DNA of 64,000 nt from Psychrosphaera haliotis (GTDB lineage Bacteria; Pseudomonadota; Gammaproteobacteria; Enterobacterales; Alteromonadaceae). The position numbers and the translations under genes are program-made. Shown in pieces: positions 57,262 to 64,000 of this stretch. The stretch is taken from NCBI RefSeq assembly GCF_009728465.1, contig NZ_WOCD01000001.1, positions 186,001 through 250,000 on the forward strand. The letters run 5' to 3'. Every line of letters begins with the position of its first letter. Within the stretch, counting starts at the first letter, position 1. The notes under the pieces are model-generated. The model worked only from the letters and a program-made list of their open reading frames with translations. It searched no databases and was not told the origin of the DNA.

Positions 57262-57864
57262 TTAAAACTCGTGAACTATAGAGTCGATTTCCTTTCTAGC
57301 AGAAGCTAACCCTTGTTCTTTATTAGGCATGTTTAAGCCTTCTGCGTAAATGAATGTGACGTCTGTTAAACCAATAAACGCCAACACATCTTTTAAATAT
57401 TGTGTTTGCGTATCCGCAGGTGTGCCTTGATATACACCACCTCTGGCTGCAACTATATATACCTTTTTATTGGTCAATAAACCTTTAGGCCCTTGGTCAG
57501 TATATTTAAATGTTATGCCCGCTCTAGCTACTCTGTCTATCCAAGACTTGAAGGTTGATGGAATACCAAAGTTATACATTGGCATTCCAATAATCAAAGT
57601 ATCATGGGTTTTAAGCTCTTCAATTAAGCCCTCTGATAAACCAGCAAGCTTTTGCTGTGCTTCATCTCTTTCATCAGAAGCCACCATCCAAGAACTGAGC
57701 TCATTAGAAGTTAGGTGAGGGATTTCTGGTTGGATTAAATCTCGGTTAGTAAATTTAAGGTTAGTTTGTGCTTTATTAAGTTTTTCTACAAACTCTCTCA
57801 CAAGCATAGTAGAGTTACCGTTTTCACCATTAATTGAAGAATTTATTACAAGTATCTTATTCAT
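57262..57864 (-). CDS. azoR: FMN-dependent NADH azoreductase / quinone reductase
   Basis: A flavodoxin-fold oxidoreductase of 200 residues that reduces quinones and azo compounds with NADH. Seen: the FMN-binding start KILVINSSINGENGNST, GMPMYNFGIPSTFKSWIDRVARAG (the central family block), and AARGGVYQGTP. AGGAGCG precedes the ATG. A six-copy heptamer repeat begins 40 bases upstream of its start. Confidence 0.93.
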   Translation of the reverse strand: MNKILVINSSINGENGNSTMLVREFVEKLNKAQTNLKFTNRDLIQPEIPHLTSNELSSWMVASDERDEAQQKLAGLSEGLIEELKTHDTLIIGMPMYNFGIPSTFKSWIDRVARAGITFKYTDQGPKGLLTNKKVYIVAARGGVYQGTPADTQTQYLKDVLAFIGLTDVTFIYAEGLNMPNKEQGLASARKEIDSIVHEF

Positions 57865-57903
57865 TTGACGCTCCTAAAGCTAAAACCTAGTCATCGCTAA
57901 TTA

Positions 57904-57945
57904 ATTGCTAATTGCTAATTGCTAATTGCTAATTGCTAATTGCTA
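57904..57945. repeat. Tandem repeat, six copies of ATTGCTA
   Basis: Six perfect copies of a 7-base unit in the divergent gap between azoR and the NTF2-like gene, preceded by a degenerate copy. The array sits 40 bases upstream of azoR and 90 bases upstream of the gene at 58035. Copy-number change would shift promoter spacing by 7 bases. Confidence 0.95.
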
Positions 57946-58034
57946 AGGCTCATTTTACTTCTGGATTTAAAAAAGAATACTGCTTAAATTCGTCAAAACC
58001 TTTCTAAAAAAATGAAAGGTCTAAAAGGAATATT

Positions 58035-58517
58035 ATGTCACTTTTGCTCGCGCTAGCTCTATTTACTTCAGCTGAATTAGCTTCAAAAAACGTGGCGGTT
58101 GAAGCCCAAACAAATGCTGAACCTCAATATCAACCTGTTCAGCAGTTATTTGATGGTATGCGAGAACACAATGCAGAAAAAATCGCCAACGCATTTGTAA
58201 AAGGAGCAACGTTAGTTAGAGCGAAGCAAACTGGGCAACTTAAAGATACCAATATATCAATGTTTGCCAGTAGCATCGCTAAGCGAAAAAAAGACTATAT
58301 GGACGAGCAAATTATTGATTACCGCATAGAGACCTTTGGCAACATGGCCAATATCTGGACTTATTTTGTTTTCTATTTTAACGGCAATATCAGCCACTGC
58401 GGCGTTAATTCTATTCATGTTATTCAGCAAGACAATGACTGGAAAATTGCTCACCTGATGGATTCGGCGTATCAAGGCAATTGCGAAGACTTTATTGAGC
58501 AGTATCAACCTAAGTAA
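58035..58517 (+). CDS. Secreted NTF2-like/SnoaL-like protein
   Basis: A 160-residue protein with a short export signal (MSLLLALALFTSAELA). The body matches the cone-shaped NTF2-like fold: QLFDGMREHNAEKIANAFVKGA helix pair, then strands ending in VIQQDNDWKIAHLMDSAY. Proteins of this type with signal peptides are usually annotated nuclear-transport-factor-2 family; no catalytic role can be assigned. AAAAGGAA precedes the ATG. It is flanked by two different tandem repeat arrays. Confidence 0.78.
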   Translation: MSLLLALALFTSAELASKNVAVEAQTNAEPQYQPVQQLFDGMREHNAEKIANAFVKGATLVRAKQTGQLKDTNISMFASSIAKRKKDYMDEQIIDYRIETFGNMANIWTYFVFYFNGNISHCGVNSIHVIQQDNDWKIAHLMDSAYQGNCEDFIEQYQPK

Positions 58518-58579
58518 CATGATGTTGAGGCTTGCATCGTGCGCTAATTTTTAATTAAGTCGAATATTAACTTAGCTTG

Positions 58580-58635
58580 GTTTTGAGGTTTTGAGGTTTT
58601 GAGGTTTTGAGGTTTTGAGGTTTTGAGGTTTTGAG
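58580..58635. repeat. Tandem repeat, seven copies of GTTTTGAG
   Basis: Seven perfect copies of an 8-base unit between the convergent NTF2-like and choice-of-anchor genes. It lies outside both reading frames. The unit length is not a multiple of three, and slippage is likely. Confidence 0.96.
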
Positions 58636-58676
58636 GTAAACGTAACAATGTCGTCGCGTTTACCTCAATTAAAAAC

Positions 58677-60536
58677 TTACTTTTGCTCTATTTGCCACAC
58701 GGCTACTGAGCCAGATATTTCATTACCAACAATTAGCAAGGCTTCACCTGTTGGGCTGTCACCAGCTGCAACAAACTTCATGCCTTCTGGCGCTAAATCA
58801 CCAGTAATATCAGCGCCTTCTGTCAGACCTCTGTTATAAAAGTAATCAACAAACTTAACGTTATATGGATTGCTAATATCGTACGCTAATATGCCACCCA
58901 TTCTTTCTAAACCAACAAACGCATAAGTTTGCTCACCAATTTTACCTAAGGTTAACGCTTCTGGTTCAGCTCCTTTAGCATCTGAGCGAGTATCACCTGT
59001 ATTCTCATCTTCATCATTATTAAATGACGCTCCGTGAATAGAGGCAGTAATTCGAGCTATTTCGTCACCCGAGTCAAATACCACTAAACCATTTTGGTCC
59101 CAAATAGTAAATGAACGAGCGCCATAGGCGTATAGCTTTTCATATTCCCCGTCGGCATTTTTGCCTAAAGCGTTGGTAATAAGCAATCGTCCTAAACCGT
59201 CTTTACCACCCTGCTCCGAAACATAAGCATCTAATTCTGCGGTAACAGGCGCAAAATCCTCTAAGTCTTTAACACGTGACTCGTCCGTAAAAGCAATACA
59301 CACTTCCTCACCATCATCCCAATCGTAAATGCCATCAGGGAAGTCTGTTTCACACTCATTTTTACCTTCATCTTCAGCTGCGTCTCGCTCAAATGCAATA
59401 TATTCTCTGCCATCGCCTTCATTCGCCGATACTATAAAGTTTGCACCTTGCCAATTAAATGAAGCAATGGTGTCTGGCTGGTACATGCCGTATAAATTAT
59501 CGTAGGACTTTAAGTTTATGCCTTCGTCTTTATCAGAAACATCCAGTTTATATTGGCTCCAATCTTTAAATCCTAAGCCAATAACTTGAACGCTATTGTC
59601 CGACAAATCAACGATGGCTAAAGCATTATTCTCTTGCAACGAAACAAAAGCTGTTGAATTATCTTCCGATACTGCAACATATTCTGGCTCTAGATCTTGC
59701 GCCACAGTGTAAGCTCTCACCTCACCTTTTATAGTCTGACCCGTTGGATTCGAAAACTTAGCGCCCTGCGCCTCTAACGCTTCTTGTTGATCATTATAAC
59801 CTGTAAGTGAAATCATTGTTGCAACATCGGCAGGGACGCCATCAAGGATGTTTATGATAGAAATAGTGCCTTCTGGATCAATGGTGTAGTCACTGGAAGG
59901 TTCACCTTCATTGGCAACAATAACTTTTGCGCCATCGTGAGTGAAGGCAACATTATCTGGTAAGTCACCAACCTCTACATTTTTAATGAACGCAGGCGCT
60001 GCTCCAGAAATATCATAAAACGCAATATGGCCATTAACACCAGGCGTTCCTGAAGCGACAGCAACCGCTAACAATTCATTAACGTCATCTACAGCAATAC
60101 TGTTTGCATCGCCATCAAGGGTCGCTGTGTCGCTGAGATTAACTGTTATCGCTGAAGTAAGGTTGGTATTAGTAACCACACCTTCGGCATCTTTGGTTAG
60201 TGCGTTTGGATCGAGGTCATTAGTGTCTAAAACTTCCACCACTGCCGGTGATACAGAGCTGTTAATGGCATAAATCCATTTAGTGGATTTTTGAAAGGCG
60301 ACAATTTCTGCTGCGCCCTCTGGCGAATTTGCATTTAAAACAGCTCTAGCGACTAAGGTTGAAGTTAACGATGTTGGAGCGTCTTTCCCAGCTTCACCAT
60401 TTACGCCGTTTACGCCATCAATGCCATTAGTACCGTTTGTTCCACTTACGCCGTTTTCACCATCGCTACCATCAAGATCACAGCCAGTTAACGCTGTGAA
60501 CAGCGCTACCATAATTAAAGATTTAGCCTGTTTCAT
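58677..60536 (-). CDS. Choice-of-anchor I family lipoprotein with collagen-like stretch
   Basis: An exported lipoprotein of about 619 residues with lipobox LTGC. Soon after comes a collagen-like Gly-x-y run of about nine triplets (GENGVSGTNGTNGIDGVNGVNGEAG). The rest is a beta-propeller-like domain of the choice-of-anchor I type (DANSIAVDDVNELLAVAV, ANEGEPSSDYTIDPEGTISII, ALTLGKIGEQTYAFVGLERMGGI), often annotated near alkaline phosphatases but with no proven activity. The ATG at 60536 follows AAAGGAAA; a TTG six codons earlier is less likely. Acidic DE clusters may bind calcium. Confidence 0.84.
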   Translation of the reverse strand: MKQAKSLIMVALFTALTGCDLDGSDGENGVSGTNGTNGIDGVNGVNGEAGKDAPTSLTSTLVARAVLNANSPEGAAEIVAFQKSTKWIYAINSSVSPAVVEVLDTNDLDPNALTKDAEGVVTNTNLTSAITVNLSDTATLDGDANSIAVDDVNELLAVAVASGTPGVNGHIAFYDISGAAPAFIKNVEVGDLPDNVAFTHDGAKVIVANEGEPSSDYTIDPEGTISIINILDGVPADVATMISLTGYNDQQEALEAQGAKFSNPTGQTIKGEVRAYTVAQDLEPEYVAVSEDNSTAFVSLQENNALAIVDLSDNSVQVIGLGFKDWSQYKLDVSDKDEGINLKSYDNLYGMYQPDTIASFNWQGANFIVSANEGDGREYIAFERDAAEDEGKNECETDFPDGIYDWDDGEEVCIAFTDESRVKDLEDFAPVTAELDAYVSEQGGKDGLGRLLITNALGKNADGEYEKLYAYGARSFTIWDQNGLVVFDSGDEIARITASIHGASFNNDEDENTGDTRSDAKGAEPEALTLGKIGEQTYAFVGLERMGGILAYDISNPYNVKFVDYFYNRGLTEGADITGDLAPEGMKFVAAGDSPTGEALLIVGNEISGSVAVWQIEQK

Positions 60537-60692
60537 TTTATTATTTCCTTTCAAGTGAATTTTAGATTTGGGTATAACTTGAAAGAAAACCGTTACCGCT
60601 ATATGACCGCACTATTAAAAAATGATGACCTGACACCCAGCCCTGCTTAAATCCTTCTTTGGTCTGGGCTTAGCGCTACGTTATGAGTGGGC

Positions 60693-61349
60693 TTAAAACG
60701 CCAGTGGGAGATGTCCGGTTTTTACTAGTATGACGGTTTCGTTACGAACAAATGGAGTGTGCTCACTCATGTGCGGGTTTCTGATCCAAGTGCCGGTTGG
60801 GTACTGGCCGTTTTCGTCGCAGAAGCAACCAGATAGCACTAAAATCTCTTCTCCGCCAAAATGACGGTGCGGGTTAAATACTTCATTGGACGGCCATTTT
60901 ACTAAAGCAGCGTGCTCATGTTCAAAGTCATGCAGAGGCATTACCTGCAATCCGCCGTGTCCTTGTAACCAAGGTGTCGCATTTGTATTTAGTATTACAT
61001 CGGTTAAATCGCGCTTATCAAATTGATTAAGCTTTACAAGAATTACACAACCTTCTTTGCTAAATGGTGCGTGATGACTATTAGGTGGGTTTCGAATATA
61101 CGTGCCCGCGGGGTAATCGCCATTTTCATCTGAGAAAACGCCTTCAAGCACAAATATCTCTTCGCCAAATGGATGAGTGTGTGTTGAAAAAGAGGCACCT
61201 GCATCATACTTCACAATACTTGTGGTATGCCCAGACTCTTTAGCCTCTCGTTCTAGTGGTTTTCGCCAAACGCCAGCTGCGGGACTTTTTATCCAATCTA
61301 CTTTTTCAGTTTCAATAACAAGTCGTTCTGAAAAATCCATATTAAGCAT
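60693..61349 (-). CDS. Bicupin of the ChrR-type cupin family
   Basis: A 218-residue protein with two cupin domains in tandem, each with the metal-binding motif: HTHPFGEE (about residues 57-64) and HRHFGGEE (about 161-168). Each is followed by a matching YPAGTYIRNP / YPTGTWIRNP segment, so it arose by internal duplication. It resembles the C-terminal cupin of anti-sigma factor ChrR but lacks the zinc-binding anti-sigma domain, and no ECF sigma gene is adjacent. It may be a dioxygenase-like or sensing protein. Function is unknown. Confidence 0.84.
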   Translation of the reverse strand: MLNMDFSERLVIETEKVDWIKSPAAGVWRKPLEREAKESGHTTSIVKYDAGASFSTHTHPFGEEIFVLEGVFSDENGDYPAGTYIRNPPNSHHAPFSKEGCVILVKLNQFDKRDLTDVILNTNATPWLQGHGGLQVMPLHDFEHEHAALVKWPSNEVFNPHRHFGGEEILVLSGCFCDENGQYPTGTWIRNPHMSEHTPFVRNETVILVKTGHLPLAF

Positions 61350-61402
61350 AATAGAACCTCATAAAATTAATGGTGTTGATACTGAGCGTTGGACTAATTT
61401 GA

Positions 61403-62170
61403 TCACTTAAAGTCGGCCGTTTCTAAATAAACCGGTGTAGTACCTAAACAAGTCGATATTTCATTTGAAATTTGAACCGTGTCTAATACAGGTCCTGTTT
61501 TAACCGGTGAACATGTGATCGACTTTGCTTTTTCCGCACGAGTTTTAGCGACCCAGGTTAGTGCGTCAAAATAAGGTTTTTCACTTATTTTTTTAATCGC
61601 TAAAAGATTTTGGTTATTTTCTATCGATACTAAATCAAAAGTCATAATTGAATTTGTTAGCTGGTCTTTGGTAACAATTGGTTCAACGTATAAGGCTTTT
61701 TCAAACAAAACGTTAGTATCAAACAACGGCTTTCCACCTCGTTCAAAATGACCATCATAAACTTTGGCCTTTACTGAAAAGCGAGTTTTATTAATGAGTT
61801 TTAACAAATCAAAATTTTCTGGAAGAATAGTAACAAGCGGTTTTGAACTCAAAGCAAGTAGCTTTTCAAAGTCCGAATTTGAGTTAACTTTAATTTTATA
61901 AACCACCTGATAATCATGTGGAAAATAAAAAAGTGGCATATGATGCGCTATCAATGTTTTATTTTCACCAAAAACAACCGCCATTCCATGACTACCCATA
62001 TACGAATGATGCTTAGAATGGTTAGGGGTAACGTGGTTAACTTCAGTTTGGCTTTGTATGGATTGAACCTGTACCGCTGGATTTATTGAGGCTTGTTGGC
62101 TTTCTGTTAACGGTGCAGCCGCTGTAAAATGCGATGTTAACGTTATTAGTGCTATAAACAATGTTTTCAA
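61403..62170 (-). CDS. Secreted protein of unknown function (GSHGM...PHDYQ type)
   Basis: An exported protein of about 255 residues. A GTG at 62206 gives a longer form, but that codon lies inside a terminator hairpin. The TTG at 62170 follows AGGAAAA and yields a normal signal peptide (KTLFIALITLTSHFTAAA). The body has the segment SHGMAVVFGENKTLIAHHMPLFYFPHDYQVVYKIK, which I believe recurs in related secreted proteins of marine Gammaproteobacteria, and two Cys near the C-terminus that may pair. Function is not known. Confidence 0.72.
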   Translation of the reverse strand: MKTLFIALITLTSHFTAAAPLTESQQASINPAVQVQSIQSQTEVNHVTPNHSKHHSYMGSHGMAVVFGENKTLIAHHMPLFYFPHDYQVVYKIKVNSNSDFEKLLALSSKPLVTILPENFDLLKLINKTRFSVKAKVYDGHFERGGKPLFDTNVLFEKALYVEPIVTKDQLTNSIMTFDLVSIENNQNLLAIKKISEKPYFDALTWVAKTRAEKAKSITCSPVKTGPVLDTVQISNEISTCLGTTPVYLETADFK

Positions 62171-62190
62171 TTTTATTTTCCTACTCGTAT

Positions 62191-62217
62191 AAAAAAGGTG
62201 AGTCACATACTCACCTT
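62191..62217 (-). terminator. Intrinsic terminator between the CBU_0592-like gene and the secreted-protein gene
   Basis: On the minus strand AAGGTGAGT and ACTCACCTT form a perfect 9-bp stem with a five-base loop, followed by TTTTTT. It ends only about 20 bases before the next start codon, so it may also act as an attenuator for the downstream gene. Confidence 0.85.
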
Positions 62218-62256
62218 CATTTTAAATTCAAATTTTACAGCGCTTAGAAAAACTTA

Positions 62257-62520
62257 CTAAACACCTGCCTTTTCTGGCTTTTTCTTGTAGTACTTATACA
62301 AACCAATTATAGACGCTGCAATCCAAAATAACTCAATCACAAAACTGGCTAAATTAAAGTTATAGCAAAGGCTAATAAGCAGTAATATTGCACCTGTTAG
62401 GTTCATCATATTGTAGCCCAAACCTGACGGGTTAACTTTGTCTAACTGTAAAAGAAAAAAAGCGCCTACTACTAAAAAAGTACCAGACATACCGATAACG
62501 TCAAAAATGACATCTATCAT
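62257..62520 (-). CDS. CBU_0592 family small membrane protein
   Basis: An 87-residue inner-membrane protein with three predicted helices and a basic C-terminus (YKYYKKKPEK). The pattern IGMSGTFLVVGAFFLLQLDKVNPSGLGYNMMNLTGAILLLISL, with a helix break at NPSG, fits the CBU_0592-like family. Function is unknown. It is followed by a strong terminator. Confidence 0.8.
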   Translation of the reverse strand: MIDVIFDVIGMSGTFLVVGAFFLLQLDKVNPSGLGYNMMNLTGAILLLISLCYNFNLASFVIELFWIAASIIGLYKYYKKKPEKAGV

Positions 62521-62635
62521 ATGAAACTCCGAGATAACTAATGATCCAATAGACTGGCCCTATCCTTGGGAAGGATCATTCTCGCTCCGTGAAACAGCAC
62601 ATCTTATGAAGGAGACTTAACTTTTAATTCTCCCA

Positions 62636-62660
62636 ATAAAAAACGAGCCAAGAAAGCTCG
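62636..62660 (-). terminator. Intrinsic terminator after the diguanylate cyclase gene
   Basis: On the minus strand CGAGC and GCTCG form a five-base stem with a seven-base loop, followed by six T. It lies about 85 bases after the GGDEF gene stop. A separate small palindrome ATCCTT-GGG-AAGGAT lies at 62563-62577, of unknown purpose. Confidence 0.65.
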
Positions 62661-62743
62661 CTGTTCGTTTGAATTATATCAATCAACGTAGACCATAGGA
62701 AGAAATAAAAACAATGGCTGTGTTATGTACCGCTTTTCAGTTA

Positions 62744-63703
62744 TTAGTAATAGACAACCTTATTTCTGCCATTGTCTTTGGCTTTATATAAAGCATGATC
62801 TGCGCGTTCAAATAATACAGTAACCTTTTCATCTTTAATGAGCGCAGCGGCCCCTATACTGGCTGTAATAGAGAGGTGCTGCCCGCCTACATCAACCTTT
62901 ATACCTTTAATATTTTCCCTAATTTGGTTTAGTACTTTTTCTGCTGGTTTGCCATCCACATGATTCAAGAATAAGCAAAACTCCTCCCCGCCCCAGCGGC
63001 AAACCACGTCGGACTCCCTGGCTCTTCCTAATAACTCATCTGAGACAGCGCGTATTACTTGATCTCCTACATGATGTCCGTAGGTATCATTGACCTTCTT
63101 AAAAAAATCAATATCTACGATAGCTAAGGTAGCTGGTACTTGGTGTCGATTGTTTAACTCACATTGGCTTACTAAATACTCATCCATATAACGTCTGTTT
63201 TTCAGACCTGTTAGTGGATCATGAATGCCATCGGATTGATACTTCCTTATTAATCTTGCATGCTCTTTTAGTTCAATAGCGTGTTTTTGTACAACTTGGT
63301 TATATCTAGATACTTTAAAGTCAAACTGTAGCAATATAGCAACAACTTTATTATTAACCCTTGATCTGAGGGAAGAAAAATAGGTCAAATATTCATTTTC
63401 GTCATCAATATTTTTCAGTCTACAAACCTGAAGTCCAGTCATCGAAAGGGCTTGCTTTTTTATTCCAGCAAAACTTTTAAATCGTGAAATTTCAGTCACT
63501 ATTTCACTAAGATGGTATTTTTCGCCAAGTTGTTTTAAGGCTGTTTTCGCATTTGTGTTGTAACGCTCTACCCATCCGTCTAACGACACAATGGCCGCGC
63601 CTTCGGTAATATCCGCTAAAATGCTCTCGGAATTCAAATGTTCTTCTAAATCGAATGAGCTAGTGTGAATCACTGAAGTATTCCCTATATGATGAAGTTC
63701 CAC
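62744..63703 (-). CDS. PAS-GGDEF diguanylate cyclase
   Basis: A cytoplasmic c-di-GMP synthase of 319 residues without membrane helices. A PAS-like N-terminal domain (about 25-130, with ILADITEGAAIVSLDGWVERYN) leads through a helix (AIELKEHARLIRKYQSD) to a GGDEF domain. The active site reads GGEEF, with the allosteric I-site RESD placed five residues before it, so product inhibition is expected. DPLTGLKNRRYMD marks the domain start. The GTG start at 63703 overlaps the upstream gene by 44 bases; a later start is possible. Confidence 0.9.
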   Translation of the reverse strand: MELHHIGNTSVIHTSSFDLEEHLNSESILADITEGAAIVSLDGWVERYNTNAKTALKQLGEKYHLSEIVTEISRFKSFAGIKKQALSMTGLQVCRLKNIDDENEYLTYFSSLRSRVNNKVVAILLQFDFKVSRYNQVVQKHAIELKEHARLIRKYQSDGIHDPLTGLKNRRYMDEYLVSQCELNNRHQVPATLAIVDIDFFKKVNDTYGHHVGDQVIRAVSDELLGRARESDVVCRWGGEEFCLFLNHVDGKPAEKVLNQIRENIKGIKVDVGGQHLSITASIGAAALIKDEKVTVLFERADHALYKAKDNGRNKVVYY

Positions 63704-64000
63704 CGCTTTCAGGCTCTAATAGTATTTCTATTACGCAATGGTTATCGCCAGCGGCTATAGACTTATCTATACTTACGCCCGCATAGCCATTACTGTCAGC
63801 AACGATTTTCCCAAATACGGTTGACGTCATTTGACACATTGACGGCCTACCTATAACCAAGTCACCAAATGGACAACGTGTATTGCACAGTAATATACGA
63901 CTTTTTGAGACATCAACTATTGAAAACTGCCCACCTACGCGCCTTTTTAAGTCAACCAACACTTCTGCTAATTGATGAGGAGTGAACTGTCTTTTTTCTG
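63660..64000 (-). CDS. Partial gene: C-terminal methanogen-output-domain-like sensory protein
   Basis: The frame is open to the window edge, so this is the 3' end of a larger gene. The last 113 or so residues read like the metanogen output domain 1 (MetOD1): CNTRCPFGD, SMCQMTSTVFGKIVADSNGYAGVSIDKSIAAGDNHCVIEILL. This small domain is predicted to bind a ligand or cofactor through its conserved Cys residues. A GTG at 63962 could start a short version, but residues upstream (RQFTPHQLAEV) continue plausibly. It overlaps the GGDEF gene, so the two probably form one signalling unit in which this protein senses and the cyclase responds. Confidence 0.65.
   Translation of the reverse strand, partial: EKRQFTPHQLAEVLVDLKRRVGGQFSIVDVSKSRILLCNTRCPFGDLVIGRPSMCQMTSTVFGKIVADSNGYAGVSIDKSIAAGDNHCVIEILLEPESGGTSSYREYFSDSH

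Noticed and set aside
57904..57945. CRISPR array
   Set aside because: Units are 7 bases with no spacers, and no cas genes are present; the same applies to 58580-58635.
62170..62206. GTG start for the secreted protein at 62206
   Set aside because: It lies in a terminator hairpin and spoils the signal peptide; TTG at 62170 has a proper ribosome site.

Overview
The window looks like the chromosome of a marine gammaproteobacterium of the Alteromonadales, closest in style to Colwelliaceae (Colwellia/Thalassotalea). This rests on gene content and order (prs, rplY-pth-ychF, a Met-Leu-Gln-Gln tRNA array, ubiF/miaB/ybeZ/ybeY/ybeX/lnt), low GC, and many TonB, RND and two-component genes. No lineage-defining RNA gene is present, so the placement is inference. 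No prophage, insertion sequence, integrase or CRISPR array was seen.

Layout. 1-4.6 kb: housekeeping genes prs, rplY, pth and ychF, with a small divergent membrane-protein/lipoprotein pair inserted. 4.8-5.3 kb: a tRNA operon with promoter and terminator. 5.4-13.9 kb: an outer-membrane FadL-type porin, then ubiF divergent from miaB-ybeZ-ybeY-corC-lnt, the same neighbourhood as in E. coli. lnt carries a +1 frameshift as given. 13.8-17.9 kb: a PatB/MalY lyase, a chemoreceptor and two small genes.

18.0-30.3 kb is the most interesting region: an apparently complete (poly)3-hydroxybutyrate utilisation locus. It holds a secreted PHB-depolymerase-type esterase, a TonB receptor, an MFS permease, an HSL-type esterase, 3-hydroxybutyrate dehydrogenase and both subunits of succinyl-CoA:3-ketoacid CoA-transferase. 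At its centre is a CrbS-like sensor kinase that fuses a solute:sodium symporter to STAC, PAS, kinase and receiver domains, with a CrbR-like LuxR response regulator. A shared inverted-repeat motif, TACTA-N3-TAGTA, lies 65-78 bp upstream of four of the starts. I propose it as the operator of this response regulator.

30.4-45.2 kb: an EAL-HDOD protein, a GIY-YIG protein, RhlE helicase, a CPA2 antiporter, a large cadherin-like lipoprotein, an iodotyrosine-deiodinase-like nitroreductase with an aldo/keto reductase, a YtrA-type GntR regulator with an unknown membrane protein, and a hybrid kinase translationally coupled to a periplasmic solute-binding protein. 45.4-48.2 kb: a DesT-DesC-DesB fatty-acid desaturation locus with an operator-like array. 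48.3-49.5 kb: a DUF3293 gene and EfpL. 49.7-56.0 kb: a CusCBA copper/silver efflux operon led by a small metal-ligand-rich secreted protein. 56-64 kb: mixed metabolic and unknown genes, two short tandem repeat arrays, a choice-of-anchor lipoprotein with a collagen-like stretch, a bicupin, and a diguanylate cyclase overlapping a partial gene that runs off the window end.
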